Positions 41,796-51,062 of a stretch of DNA of 52,280 nt are shown here, piece after piece (position 1 is the stretch's first letter; every line of letters starts with the position of its first letter). The stretch is from assembly GCA_029784795.1 (NCBI GenBank), contig JAFMAW010000005.1:1-52280 (forward strand), read 5' to 3'. This DNA comes from Nitrososphaerota archaeon. GTDB taxonomy: Archaea > Thermoproteota > Nitrososphaeria > Nitrososphaerales > UBA183. The position numbers and the translations under genes were made by a program. The notes beneath the pieces are model-generated. The model was not told the origin of the DNA, did no database searches, and saw nothing but the letters and a program-made list of their open reading frames with translations.

Positions 41796-42896
41796 ATGCC
41801 TGAACTCTGGATCCCCTACGGGGGGGTGGAGACCCTGGTTACGATACAGGCTGAGAACCTGGGGGCCGTCGCGGAGCCCCCTCTCGACGGCGCCACCGTT
41901 GACGTGGAGAGGTCAGCCGAGCTCGCAAAAGGCTCGGCCAGCGTCTTCGTCTGCGACGCGGTCCCTCCGACCCTCCAGGTGCTGAAGGGGATGGTCCCCC
42001 TCCTGGGGGAGGCGCAGGGCATCAGTTTCTACTCGCCGGCTCCGAAGCCGGTCGAGGTGGCTGTCCCCGAGCTCAAGGGGAAGATCACGACGCTCCCTCC
42101 CCCTGTCCCGGCGGGGGAGGGCGAAGACACTGTCTACGCGCCAGAGCTGACGTCGGCGGGGGCGAAGCTGTTCATCGGGACCGCCAGGCCTGACCCTCTG
42201 TTCGGCTTGATAGACGCCAGGGTGGAAGCCTGCCTCAGCTGGGTAGCAAGGTCGAGGGCGGCGGCCGCCCGCTCGCGAAAGGAGATGGAGCCGAGCCCCT
42301 TCCAGAAGACCGCGGCGTACGACGTGATTGAGGGACTTGCCAGGGGGATCCCCGAGCCCAAGTTCATGACGGTCATCCCCCGCGGAGGGAAGCCCAGGGT
42401 CATCCTGGAGGACGCCCCCTTTGACGCCGTGAAGAATTCGTTCCCGAAGGTGCAGATGCAGCAGGGGAGAGGCCTGGTGGTCGGCGCAGGAGGACAGGGA
42501 TACGGCGACACGCTCTCTTCGGCGCTCCGTGGCGTCTGGAACGTGGTCGAAGGGGCGAGGAAGTCCGGGGCGATCCTCTTGGTAGCCGAGTGCGCCGACG
42601 GCGTAGGCTCGACCGCCCTCGAGATGCTGGTCACCGGGAGGCTTGCCGAGGCGGAGCGCAGGAGGGACAGGTACACGGAAGGCATCGAGGAGGTTAACTA
42701 CCTGAACAAGCTGAAATACTTGATGGTCCGCCTGCCACCGAGATCTCCCCCCGATACCTACGCACGGTCGAAGCTCGGCCTGGCGACCGCCAGGGGGTCG
42801 GGGGAGGCGGTCGGGAGGCTGCTGAACAAGGTCGGCCGCTCTGGGAAGGTCAACGTGGTCCCCAGGGCCGGCGAGTGCCAGGTAGAGTTAGGGTAG
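41796..42896 (+). CDS. LarA-like/DUF2088-related protein
   Basis: This 366-residue protein starts with WIPYGGVETLVTIQAENL and has GGQGYGDTLSSALRGVWNVVEGARKSGAILLVAECADGVGS, resembling the C-terminal GG-x(n)-AECREG strand of nickel-pincer lactate racemases (LarA/DUF2088). The His residues that bind the nickel cofactor in LarA are not obvious, so enzymatic activity as a racemase is doubtful. It may be an archaeal paralogue with another role. Its 3' end overlaps the convergent M50-like gene by 9 bases. Confidence 0.6.
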   Translation: MPELWIPYGGVETLVTIQAENLGAVAEPPLDGATVDVERSAELAKGSASVFVCDAVPPTLQVLKGMVPLLGEAQGISFYSPAPKPVEVAVPELKGKITTLPPPVPAGEGEDTVYAPELTSAGAKLFIGTARPDPLFGLIDARVEACLSWVARSRAAAARSRKEMEPSPFQKTAAYDVIEGLARGIPEPKFMTVIPRGGKPRVILEDAPFDAVKNSFPKVQMQQGRGLVVGAGGQGYGDTLSSALRGVWNVVEGARKSGAILLVAECADGVGSTALEMLVTGRLAEAERRRDRYTEGIEEVNYLNKLKYLMVRLPPRSPPDTYARSKLGLATARGSGEAVGRLLNKVGRSGKVNVVPRAGECQVELG

Positions 42897-43997
42897 CCGG
42901 AACGGCCCCAGGGCGTGGGGGATCGGGAGACACAGGAAAGCTACTACGACGACGCAGGCGAACATCCAGCGCCTTGACCGCGAGAGCGGGGACACGTCGT
43001 CCAAGAGCCGGGGATGGTATGGGCGGCCCACCAGGACCAGGGCGAGGAGTGCGACCCCCCAGTAGTCTGGGGTGTCGATGGCCAGCAGCGCCAGGATGCT
43101 GAGATACGCCGCCGCCCTTGCCCCCCGGGGGGATAGGGCGACGTTTGCCAGGAAGCCGCCATCATAGAACGCCAGAGGGAGAGAGCAGAGGAACACCAGG
43201 ATGAACCCGACCGTGGCCCCGTCTGCGATGGGGGAGACGGCGACGTAGCCCGGGGAGACCGTTTGGACGAATGGAGAGAGCATAGAGTAGACGCCAATCT
43301 GGATGAGGCTTGGGTTGACGGTGACCGTCGTGTTAGCCAGGTTAGTCTGGGCGAAGGGGACGGCCGACTGCACGGACGTCACAGTCCCGAAGGCGAAGAG
43401 TAGGACGGTCAGGCCGAGCATGGCCAGGAGCCCGGCGACGACGGTGTCGAAGAGGCTGTTCCGGTTGAGGGCAGGGTCTCTCTGAGAGGATGCGAACCCC
43501 CAGGACGGGGTAAAGGGCGGGAGTATGGGGATGCCTGGGATCAGGTAGCTGCTGGCGTGACCCGCGTCCCTTGTCCTGGCCACCAGTCGTTGGCCGAGCT
43601 CGTGGGCGCCAAGGATCGCCGCTATGGTGCCGCCGTAGGCGAGGAACGAGGCGTACGGCGAAAGGTTCGGGACGAGCTCCCGGTAGACCTCCTGCTGCAG
43701 GAGGGCGGAGAAGACGAGGGCGGCGAGGGTGAAGAAGAGGAGCAGCGCAGGGACACGCGAGAGCGCCCTCGGGCTCTGGCCCGCCTTCCTGACGGTGAGG
43801 ACGCATTCGTCGGCTGACCCGCTCAGCTCCGGCCTGTAGCCGAGGGCCGCCGCCTTGGCCTTGAAATCGGCGAACTTGGACCCTGTGGAGGCGTCGTAAG
43901 CGACCTCGAACTCGAGCTCTCCGTCCGGGAGCACGAAGTGCTGCTTGACTTCGAAGATGCTGCGGACCAGTTGCTCCGTGGTTTCGGGAGCGGACAA
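42888..43997 (-). CDS. Site-2-protease-like (M50) membrane protein with an altered zinc motif
   Basis: This 369-residue polytopic protein has an N-terminal soluble domain (about 1-80), then membrane helices carrying GAHELGQRLVAR, where M50 peptidases have HExxH. The second His is Gln here (codon CAA). The downstream motif LAFYDGGFLANV keeps the third-ligand Asp region, and ASSYLIPGIPILPPFTPSWGF matches the family loop. Loss of a zinc ligand suggests a pseudo-protease with a scaffolding or regulatory role. TTG start, 27 bases from CTGATAATAAGC (44020-44031). Confidence 0.75.
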   Translation of the reverse strand: MSAPETTEQLVRSIFEVKQHFVLPDGELEFEVAYDASTGSKFADFKAKAAALGYRPELSGSADECVLTVRKAGQSPRALSRVPALLLFFTLAALVFSALLQQEVYRELVPNLSPYASFLAYGGTIAAILGAHELGQRLVARTRDAGHASSYLIPGIPILPPFTPSWGFASSQRDPALNRNSLFDTVVAGLLAMLGLTVLLFAFGTVTSVQSAVPFAQTNLANTTVTVNPSLIQIGVYSMLSPFVQTVSPGYVAVSPIADGATVGFILVFLCSLPLAFYDGGFLANVALSPRGARAAAYLSILALLAIDTPDYWGVALLALVLVGRPYHPRLLDDVSPLSRSRRWMFACVVVVAFLCLPIPHALGPFRLP

Positions 43998-44083
43998 GCG
44001 AGTGACTACCTGACCGTTCTGATAATAAGCAGTTGGGCCGCCAGGAAGCTTTAATCGGGCATCGTCCGCAAGTGCTCGTAGGT

Positions 44084-44587
44084 TTGCAGAAGGCCGTAGT
44101 AGCCAGGGTCGGGGAGTACGAGATCAGGCACTGCGACAGGGACGACATCCCGGCGGTCATGCAGATTAACGGGGAGACGCTCCCGGAGCACTACTCGGAC
44201 TACTTCTACTACGACATCCTCGCCGAGTTCCCTGAGTCTTTCCTGGTCGCCGAGACCGACGGCGCCATCGCAGGCTACATCATGGGGCGAGTCGAGTACG
44301 GCTTCTCTCATCTCAAGAAGCTGGGGCTGGCCAGGAAGGGGCACGTCGTATCGGTAGCGGTGAAGGAAGAGCACCGGGGGAAGGGGGTCGGTTCCGTCCT
44401 CCTGAAGACGGCCCACGAGGCGATGGCAGCGAGGGGCGGGACGGAGTGCTACCTCGAGGTCCGGGTCTCCAACGACCAGGCGATCAACCTCTACCAGAGG
44501 CTGGGCTACAGGACGTCGGGGCGCCTTGAAGGATACTACAGAGACGGCGAGGCGGCCCTGGTCATGGCCATCCCGCTGGAGAGATGA
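44084..44587 (+). CDS. N-terminal protein acetyltransferase RimI/Ard1-like
   Basis: This GNAT enzyme is about 167 residues. It shows EIRHCDRDDIPAVMQINGETLPEHY, HVVSVAVKEEHRGKGVGSVLL (acetyl-CoA loop RGKGVG) and YLEVRVSNDQAINLYQRLGY with the RimI-typical GYYRDGEAALVM end. It acetylates protein N-termini. TTG 44084 is 31 bases from CTTTAATCG (44049-44057). It overlaps the DNA ligase start by 4 bases. Confidence 0.9.
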   Translation: MQKAVVARVGEYEIRHCDRDDIPAVMQINGETLPEHYSDYFYYDILAEFPESFLVAETDGAIAGYIMGRVEYGFSHLKKLGLARKGHVVSVAVKEEHRGKGVGSVLLKTAHEAMAARGGTECYLEVRVSNDQAINLYQRLGYRTSGRLEGYYRDGEAALVMAIPLER

Positions 44588-46245
44588 AGAGCGCAGCGTT
44601 CCTTGGGCTTGCAGACGCCCTGGAGCGTGTCCGGGGGACCGCCAGCAAGAAGGAGAAGGTCGCAGTCATAGCAGCATACCTGCAGGGCCTCGGCCCCGAG
44701 GACGCCATGGTGGCGGCCAGGGTCGCGTCCGGCAGGACGTCAGAGCGCGGGAGCAGGGACGAAGCCCAGGTGGGGTACGCAACCCTCCTGGAGGTGTTGC
44801 GTGAGGTCACCGGGGCGACCGAAGACGGCGTGTCGAGGTCGTACCTGAAGCACGGGGACCTCGGCGAGGTGGCAGAGGAGCTCCTGGCGCACAAGAAGGA
44901 GCAGCCGCTCTTCGCCGCGGAGCTGTCGCTCCGGGACCTCGAAGAGGGGTTCGCCAGGCTGCGCTCGGCGAAGGGGCACGGCTCTGGGTCTGCCAAGAGG
45001 AGGATAGTGAAGTCGCTCCTTCTCGCCGCCACCCCCCTGGAAGGGAAATACCTCGTGAAGGCTCTGACGGGAGAGATGAGGACGGGGCTGGTCACCGGCC
45101 TCCTCGAGGAGGCCATAGCCGCTGCCTACGGCCTGACGAAAGGCGAGGCGGCCAGGGCGCACATGGTCCTCGGGGACATAGGCGCGTTCGCAGGAGAGGC
45201 CGCTTCAGGGACGGCGACCTCGGTCCGGATCCGGCCGTTCAGGCCGGTCAACTTCATGCTCGCCGAGCCGTTCGCCACGGCCCGGGAGATCGCTGAGCAC
45301 TTCCTGGGGACGGCCTACGCGGAGTACAAGTACGACGGAGTCCGCGCCCAGGTCCACAGGTCCGGGGGCGAAGTGAGAGTCTACTCCCGGAGGCTCGAGG
45401 ACGTCACTGCGAGCTTCCCGGAAATCGTTGCGTCGTTCAGGGGACCCGGAGCGGGCTTCATCATCGACGGCGAGGCAGTCCCCTTCGCCGGAGGCCGCCC
45501 CCTTCCCTTCCAGCTGCTGCAGAGGAGGCTGAGGAGGATGGAGGACCTCGAAGAAGCTGTGAAGAAGGCGCCGGTGACCTACTTCGCGTTCGACATCCTC
45601 TTCCGTGGCGGGGAGGAGACGGTCGACCTTCCCCTCTCAGAGAGGCGCAGGTTGCTCAGGGAGGTGGTCGCGGGGACGTCGGCTCGGTTGGCTGAGACGA
45701 CTGACGTCAGCGGCGAAGAGGGGGTGCAGGGCGCGTTCAGGCGGAGCAGGGACCTCGGCTACGAAGGGCTTGTGGTGAAGGACCCGGAGAGCCCCTATGC
45801 CATGGGGAAGCGCGGCTCAGGTTGGGCGAAGCTGAAGGAGGAGCTGGACACGCTGGACGTGGTCGTCGTCGCGGCCGAGTACGGACACGGGAAGAGGGCA
45901 GGGGTCATATCCGACTACACCTTCGCTGTGAGAGACGGGGGCGGGCTCAAGACCGTCGGCAAGGCGTACAGCGGCCTGACCGACATGGAGATCGACGAGA
46001 TGACCGAGAGGCTCAAGGCGATCACCGTGAAGGACCACGGCTACTGGCGCCAGGTCAGGCCGGAGATAGTCGTGGAGGTGGCATTCGACAGCGTCCAGCG
46101 CAGCGATAGGCACGACTCAGGGTTCGCGCTCAGGTTCCCGAGGATCAAGAGGATAAGGGCAGACAAAGGGGTCGCCGACATCGACGACATCTGGAAGGTG
46201 GAGCGGATCTTCAGCGGCCAGAAGCTGAAGGTGGAAGAGGCCTAG
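44584..46245 (+). CDS. lig: ATP-dependent DNA ligase
   Basis: This 553-residue replicative ligase has an N-terminal DNA-binding domain, adenylation motif I KYDGVRAQ with nucleophile K249, motif III/IIIa TYFAFDILF, motif IV GLVVKDP, motif V WAKLKEELDTLD and an OB-fold end with EVAFDSVQRS and FALRFPRIKRIR. It seals nicks in replication and repair. The ATGA overlap with the upstream acetyltransferase gene implies coupling. Confidence 0.97.
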   Translation: MKSAAFLGLADALERVRGTASKKEKVAVIAAYLQGLGPEDAMVAARVASGRTSERGSRDEAQVGYATLLEVLREVTGATEDGVSRSYLKHGDLGEVAEELLAHKKEQPLFAAELSLRDLEEGFARLRSAKGHGSGSAKRRIVKSLLLAATPLEGKYLVKALTGEMRTGLVTGLLEEAIAAAYGLTKGEAARAHMVLGDIGAFAGEAASGTATSVRIRPFRPVNFMLAEPFATAREIAEHFLGTAYAEYKYDGVRAQVHRSGGEVRVYSRRLEDVTASFPEIVASFRGPGAGFIIDGEAVPFAGGRPLPFQLLQRRLRRMEDLEEAVKKAPVTYFAFDILFRGGEETVDLPLSERRRLLREVVAGTSARLAETTDVSGEEGVQGAFRRSRDLGYEGLVVKDPESPYAMGKRGSGWAKLKEELDTLDVVVVAAEYGHGKRAGVISDYTFAVRDGGGLKTVGKAYSGLTDMEIDEMTERLKAITVKDHGYWRQVRPEIVVEVAFDSVQRSDRHDSGFALRFPRIKRIRADKGVADIDDIWKVERIFSGQKLKVEEA

Positions 46246-46288
46246 GCGGCTCCGCTCCTTATATCCGCGGCCCGACCTGGCAGGCCGG

Positions 46289-46906
46289 TTGTACGCCGAG
46301 CTCCTCATCGCCGCATCCTTCGCGATCGCGGCCTACCAGGACGCCAAGGACAGGGCGGTGAGCGACCTCGTCTGGATCCCGGCTGGAGGGGCCGTGGCCC
46401 TGACACTCTATTCGTTCTACGTCAGAGGGGGAGCCGGCCTGGAGTTCTACCTCGTGAAGCTCGTCCTCCTCGGAGGCCTGGCGCTGGCGTTCACCTTCCT
46501 CGGCGGCATCGGCCAGGCTGACGGCATCGCCATCGCGGTGATCGCCGCAGACCCATACGTCCTCTCCCCGCTGGCGCCCCTCCTCGGCGCTGCGGCGGTG
46601 GCGGCCGTGCACATCGCCTACGAGGTCGCCAGGGGGAACGCGAGGGGGAGGAAGACCATCCCCATGGAGCAGTTCCTGAAGGAGCAGCGGTGGATCCCCA
46701 AAGCCACAGTGTCGGGCGAGGCGAGGACCGAGGTCAGCCGGGACGTCAACGTCGCCAGGGACGAGGTGGAGGCATCGGGCAAGGCCGACGCACTGGTCGA
46801 GGTCAGCTACGGAGTCCCGACGGTGGCCTACCTCGGAGTCGGCTTCATCGCCTACGTCGTCTACATGCTGCTGTTCAGTTACCCTGTGCTCGCGGCCCTG
46901 CCATAG
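46289..46906 (+). CDS. A24 prepilin/preflagellin peptidase-like protein
   Basis: This 205-residue membrane aspartic protease has the first catalytic Asp in AAYQDAKDRAVSD near residue 18 and the second in FLGGIGQADGIAIA, a GxxD variant of the GxGD motif. Membrane helices surround both, and a long soluble insert (about 110-175) precedes the last helix. It would process type IV-pilin-like or archaellin signal peptides. TTG start, 28 bases from CTTATATCC (46257-46265). Confidence 0.8.
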   Translation: MYAELLIAASFAIAAYQDAKDRAVSDLVWIPAGGAVALTLYSFYVRGGAGLEFYLVKLVLLGGLALAFTFLGGIGQADGIAIAVIAADPYVLSPLAPLLGAAAVAAVHIAYEVARGNARGRKTIPMEQFLKEQRWIPKATVSGEARTEVSRDVNVARDEVEASGKADALVEVSYGVPTVAYLGVGFIAYVVYMLLFSYPVLAALP

Positions 46907-46955
46907 ACGTCCCACTGATAGGTTAAATCTGCAACGCGAAGAGCCGGAGGGGCCA

Positions 46956-47546
46956 ATGACGTTTGTAGCCCTCGAAGGATTCTCGGGGACTGGCAAGACC
47001 TCTCTCGCCGTGAGGATGGAGGGCATGGGGTGGCTCAGGCTCCAGGAGTCGGCCCACGCCGTGAGCAGGGACGTCCCGGTGGCGGACCGGGCTGACACCG
47101 CAGCGGACTACAGCCTCCTTGGGGCTACGATGACGTACAGCTCGATCATCGCGAGCCAGAGGCAGGCGAGGAACATCGTCTCCGAAGGGTACCTGACCTC
47201 CGACCTCGCCTATGCCAAGATTAGGATGGAGCTCGGGAAGAGCACCGCCTACCCCCGGATGCTTTCCATGGTGAAGGCGATGCTGTCGGAGCCGACGCTG
47301 AGGCCCGACCTGTACATCCGTCTGAAGGCGGGGAACGAGACGATAAACACCAGGCAGCTGGGGAAGGACGACCGCGAGAAGAACCTCACGGAGTTCTTCA
47401 GGACGAGGTACTACACGGCTCTGGAGGAGATCCACCTGGAGCTGGATGAGATGACGGTGGAGACGGTGGAGACCGACTCCGATGTCGACGCCACCCTGAA
47501 GGTCGTCGTCGCCGTCCTGGAGAAGCGCAGGGTGGTCACGGCGTGA
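46956..47546 (+). CDS. P-loop NMP-kinase-like protein
   Basis: This 196-residue protein has Walker A EGFSGTGKTS (residues 7-16) and a LID-like RQLGKDDREKNLTEF region; Walker B is less clear. It belongs to the thymidylate/nucleotide kinase-like or AAA_33 group of P-loop kinases. The substrate is undetermined. TATA GGTTAAATC (46920-46928) is about 32 bases upstream. The last bases overlap the next gene's GTG. Confidence 0.7.
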   Translation: MTFVALEGFSGTGKTSLAVRMEGMGWLRLQESAHAVSRDVPVADRADTAADYSLLGATMTYSSIIASQRQARNIVSEGYLTSDLAYAKIRMELGKSTAYPRMLSMVKAMLSEPTLRPDLYIRLKAGNETINTRQLGKDDREKNLTEFFRTRYYTALEEIHLELDEMTVETVETDSDVDATLKVVVAVLEKRRVVTA

Positions 47547-48385
47547 AGGCCGCAGAGTGGGAAGAGCTCCTGCTTGTCGCCACCGAGGAGGTCCGCAGGG
47601 AGGTGTCCCCCCTCGCGGCCAGGGGTGAGCGCGGGCGGGAAGTCGGGGTCGGCGCAGCCGGAGACAGGACGATATACGCGGACAAGCTCGCCGAGGACGT
47701 GCTCCTGAAAGAGATGGAGGGGGTCGCGGGGTTGCGGGTCCTGAGCGAGGAGGCCGGGGACGCGGGGGAAGCCGCTGGACGGACCCTCGCGGTGGTGGAC
47801 CCGCTGGACGGCTCGTCGAACTTCGTGCGTGGGATCCCCTTCTATTGCACTTCGGTCGCCGTCGTAGATGACACTTCCGCTCGCGGCGTCGACGGCGTCG
47901 AGGTGGGGGTTGTCAGAGACCTCGTCACCGGAGACGTCTACTCCGCCAGGAGGGGGAAGGGGGCGAAGAAGAACGGGGCGCCCATCAGGACCGCGGCCAC
48001 GGCCAGGATAGCCGACTCTGTGGTCGGGGTGGACCTGAGCAGCGCGCCGGCAGGGCTGTACCCCGAGCTCGAGCCGCTCCTTGGCGGGATCAAGAGGCAG
48101 ATGCACCTAGGGGCGAACGCCCTCGAGCTGTGCTATCTAGCCGAGGGGAAGACGGACGCCTTCGTCGACCTGAGGGAGAGGATGAGGATAACCGACTTCG
48201 CGGCCGCCGGGCTGATCGCGGCCGAGGCGGGAGCTGAGGTCACTGACAGGGGAGGAGGGGACCTTTCGCTCGCGTTCGACCTCGCGCACAGGTTCAGCTT
48301 CGTCGCCTCCGCCAATCCGAGGATCCACGGGCAGGTGCTGGAGCGCTGCGGCCGAAGCGCCGCCAGGGCACCGGCCGGACGATGA
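47543..48385 (+). CDS. Inositol-monophosphatase/FBPase IV family phosphatase
   Basis: This 280-residue Mg/Li-sensitive phosphatase-fold protein has the metal motifs LSEEAG, VVDPLDGSSNFVRGIPFY and RITDFAAAGLIAAEAG. Archaeal members hydrolyse inositol-1-phosphate and/or fructose-1,6-bisphosphate. It overlaps both neighbours by 4 bases, tying it to the kinase upstream and the glycosyltransferase downstream. Confidence 0.9.
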   Translation: MKAAEWEELLLVATEEVRREVSPLAARGERGREVGVGAAGDRTIYADKLAEDVLLKEMEGVAGLRVLSEEAGDAGEAAGRTLAVVDPLDGSSNFVRGIPFYCTSVAVVDDTSARGVDGVEVGVVRDLVTGDVYSARRGKGAKKNGAPIRTAATARIADSVVGVDLSSAPAGLYPELEPLLGGIKRQMHLGANALELCYLAEGKTDAFVDLRERMRITDFAAAGLIAAEAGAEVTDRGGGDLSLAFDLAHRFSFVASANPRIHGQVLERCGRSAARAPAGR

Positions 48386-49617
48386 GGAGGGAGAGCCCGC
48401 CATTGCACGGTGACAGTGCGGCGCACTCGGTCGTAGGGCACCACTACTGGGCGAGGCCCGGGGGCGGGCAGCTCGTAGTCGCCTCGGCTGCCAGCTCGCT
48501 CGCGCAGCGCCGGAGCGTGACCCTCGCCGCCACTTCCAGGTTCCAGCAGGCGAAGTACGTCGACTGGTTCGGGATCGACATCAGAGGGCTCCCCGCGGTC
48601 ACCCTCCCGGTCTCCCTGAGCATGTTCGGCCTGTACACCAGGCTGTTCGTCTGGTACCCGGTAGAGAAGGCCCTCGACGCGAAGACCGAGGTGGTGTTCC
48701 TGGACGAGTCGAGCTACAGGCCCCTGCTGCGCAGCAAGCGGAAGAGCGGGTTCAAGCTCGTCGAGTACGTCCACTTTCCGATCGAGATATCCGTCGGCCT
48801 GGCGGGCGCCAGGGACCCCTACGTCACGGAGAGGTACGGCCGCTTCCCGCTGAACGTATACTGGGGGAGCTACCTGAAGGCGATGAAGCTTGTTCTCAGG
48901 AAGAACCCGTTCTATGCTGCAGACTTGGTCCTCACCAACTCCAAGTGGACCGGGCAGTTCCTGAAGGACACCTATGGGGAGTCGCCGACGGTCCTGAACC
49001 CGCCCATCCCCCCGAACGCCCTTCCGACGGAGGCCCCCCCGGCCTTCGAGGAGAGAGACGACAGCGTCGTGATGGTGGGCCGGTTCAGCGAGGAGAAGAG
49101 ATACCAGTGGGCCATCGAGAACATCGGTCCCAGGCTAAAGGGCCGGTCGAAGCTCTATCTCTTCGGAGGTGCAGGCACCCCCCTCTCGAAGAGGTACAAG
49201 AGCAGGCTCGCGTCCCGCGCCGCCAGCCTGGGCATGAAGGCGTCCGAGGAGGTCGACGAAACCGCGGACGTGTACTTCATCTCGGACGCGCCGCGGGCGG
49301 TGATCAACTCGACGCTCGACAGCGCCAGGGTGTTTCTCCACTCCACCATCAACGAGCACTGGGGGATCGTCGTCGCTGAGGCCATGGCGAGAGGAATCCC
49401 CGTGGTGGTTCACAAGTCAGGGGGCGCCTGGAGCGACCTGGCGCAGGGGGGGAAGAGCGGCCTCGGCTACACGACGGCGGAGGAAGCCACCGACTCGATC
49501 GCCCTGCTGACCAGCGACGTGAAGAAGTGGGGCGCCCTGCAGAGGGAGGGGGCCGCCAGGGTCCGCGAGCTGAGCCTGGACAACTTCTCGAAGAGCCTGA
49601 ACCAGCTCGTCGCATGA
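48382..49617 (+). CDS. GT4-family glycosyltransferase
   Basis: This 411-residue cytoplasmic or membrane-associated enzyme has the GT-B fold: N-terminal GGGQLVVASAASSLAQ, C-terminal VVMVGRFSEEKRYQWAIENI, VFLHSTINEHWGIVVAEAMARGIPVVVHKSGG with the E-x7-E donor-sugar motif. The HSTINEHWGI segment is reminiscent of ALG11-type mannosyltransferases that extend lipid-linked glycans. The first 20 residues are less convincing, so the start may lie downstream. It forms an operon with the phosphatase gene. Confidence 0.88.
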   Translation: MRRESPPLHGDSAAHSVVGHHYWARPGGGQLVVASAASSLAQRRSVTLAATSRFQQAKYVDWFGIDIRGLPAVTLPVSLSMFGLYTRLFVWYPVEKALDAKTEVVFLDESSYRPLLRSKRKSGFKLVEYVHFPIEISVGLAGARDPYVTERYGRFPLNVYWGSYLKAMKLVLRKNPFYAADLVLTNSKWTGQFLKDTYGESPTVLNPPIPPNALPTEAPPAFEERDDSVVMVGRFSEEKRYQWAIENIGPRLKGRSKLYLFGGAGTPLSKRYKSRLASRAASLGMKASEEVDETADVYFISDAPRAVINSTLDSARVFLHSTINEHWGIVVAEAMARGIPVVVHKSGGAWSDLAQGGKSGLGYTTAEEATDSIALLTSDVKKWGALQREGAARVRELSLDNFSKSLNQLVA

Positions 49618-49713
49618 CCTGAGTGACGCATTCTCGCGCAGGCCGGCTCGGTCCGGCCAGACCGCTCCCGCCCCGACCGACTTCTTTATACCCAATCCTG
49701 GTTCCGCGTTTGT

Positions 49714-51030
49714 GTGCAGGAGAAGCACGACGTCGCACTGATCGTCGTCGACACGCTGAGAGAGGACTTCGCCGAAGGGCTCGAGAAGCTGAAAGGGATG
49801 GGCTTCGTCGAGTTCTCCAACGCGGTCTCGACTTCCTCCTGGACACTCCCGTCCCACGTGTCGATGTTCACCGGCGAGCTCCCTTCGAGGCACCTCGTGC
49901 ACGTTTCCCTGGGAGTCCACATGGGGACCATCATGCAGAGGTCCCGTGCCGGACTGGAGGGGTCAAAGAGCAACGTCCTTAGGGCCATGAGAGACCTGGG
50001 CTACAAGCGGTACTGCTTCACCTGCAACCCCTTCGTGACCCCGAGGTTCGGGTTCGAGTTCGACTGGAACCGCGAGTACAGGCCGATGATCGAGACGTCC
50101 CAGCTGCGGGACGTGCTCCCCCCCGACGGCTCCATGAGCTCCAGGGCCTGGGCGGCGCTGAAGGCGGGGCGGCTTCTCCTCCTTGCGAAGCTCGCTACAA
50201 GGAAGGTCAGGCTCCGGATCAACCGGGGGCTCAACCTCCCCGTGAAAGACAAGGGGTCAAGGCAGGCGCTGAAGGACCTGAGGCGGGCAAACCTTCCGAC
50301 GCCCTACTTCGTCTATCTCAACCTGATGGAAGCCCACGAGCCCTACCGCTGGGGCGAGCCGACAGACGCCACCCGGCGCTCGATGCTGAAGCTCCCGGTA
50401 AGAGACATGGGCTGGGGCAAAAGCTACCCCGAGGGGTCTGGTATCGCCGTCGGGAGGGCCTTAGAGGCGGTGGAAGAGCTCCTGAAGAAGGGCGACCCCA
50501 CGATAATCATCACGTCTGACCATGGCCAGCTGCTTGGTGAAGGCGGGAGGTACGGGCATGGGTACTTCATGGACGAAGCGCTGCTCAGGGTGCCGCTCTA
50601 CGTGCGGTTCCCATCTGGAACGGACCCCCCTTCGCAGACGGGGGACGTCGTCAGCCTCGCGCAGATACACTCTCTGATTTCGTGGGCGACGGGCTCCCCG
50701 GTAGGCGGGCTCGGGGGCCGAGAGGCCGTGGCAGAGGGATTCGGGCCGCACTTCGACCTCCGCAGGTACCTCGCAGGGGAAGGAGAGGCGCAGACGCTCG
50801 AGAAGATGTACGAGGTGAAGAGGAGGGTCTTCTCGAAGGACGGGAGCGTCCTCTACAACGTGAGCACGCGTGCCCTTGAGGAGTCGAATGCGGCGTCGAA
50901 GGACGAGGAGGCGAGGCTTGCGGGGGTGGCTGAGTCCCTCGGCGTCCCCCCGGCGCCCCCCGACGAGGCCCTCGGCGCCGCGGATGAAGCCGGCGTCATG
51001 GAGAGGCTGTCTAAGCTGGGCTACGTCTAG
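49714..51030 (+). CDS. Sulfatase/alkaline-phosphatase-superfamily enzyme with Thr at the nucleophile site
   Basis: This 438-residue protein has metal site VDTLRED (Asp13), a nucleophile region SSWTLPSHVSMFTG in which Thr44 takes the place of the modified Cys/Ser of sulfatases, MEAHEPY, and IITSDHGQLLGEGGRYGHG with the second metal group. Such archaeal proteins are thought to transfer or remove phosphate- or sulphate-type groups on surface glycans. GTG start, 27 bases from CTTTATACC (49684-49692). Confidence 0.85.
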   Translation: MQEKHDVALIVVDTLREDFAEGLEKLKGMGFVEFSNAVSTSSWTLPSHVSMFTGELPSRHLVHVSLGVHMGTIMQRSRAGLEGSKSNVLRAMRDLGYKRYCFTCNPFVTPRFGFEFDWNREYRPMIETSQLRDVLPPDGSMSSRAWAALKAGRLLLLAKLATRKVRLRINRGLNLPVKDKGSRQALKDLRRANLPTPYFVYLNLMEAHEPYRWGEPTDATRRSMLKLPVRDMGWGKSYPEGSGIAVGRALEAVEELLKKGDPTIIITSDHGQLLGEGGRYGHGYFMDEALLRVPLYVRFPSGTDPPSQTGDVVSLAQIHSLISWATGSPVGGLGGREAVAEGFGPHFDLRRYLAGEGEAQTLEKMYEVKRRVFSKDGSVLYNVSTRALEESNAASKDEEARLAGVAESLGVPPAPPDEALGAADEAGVMERLSKLGYV

Positions 51031-51062
51031 CACTGCGTCCGGCCAAGATTCGAGCCGCGCCC

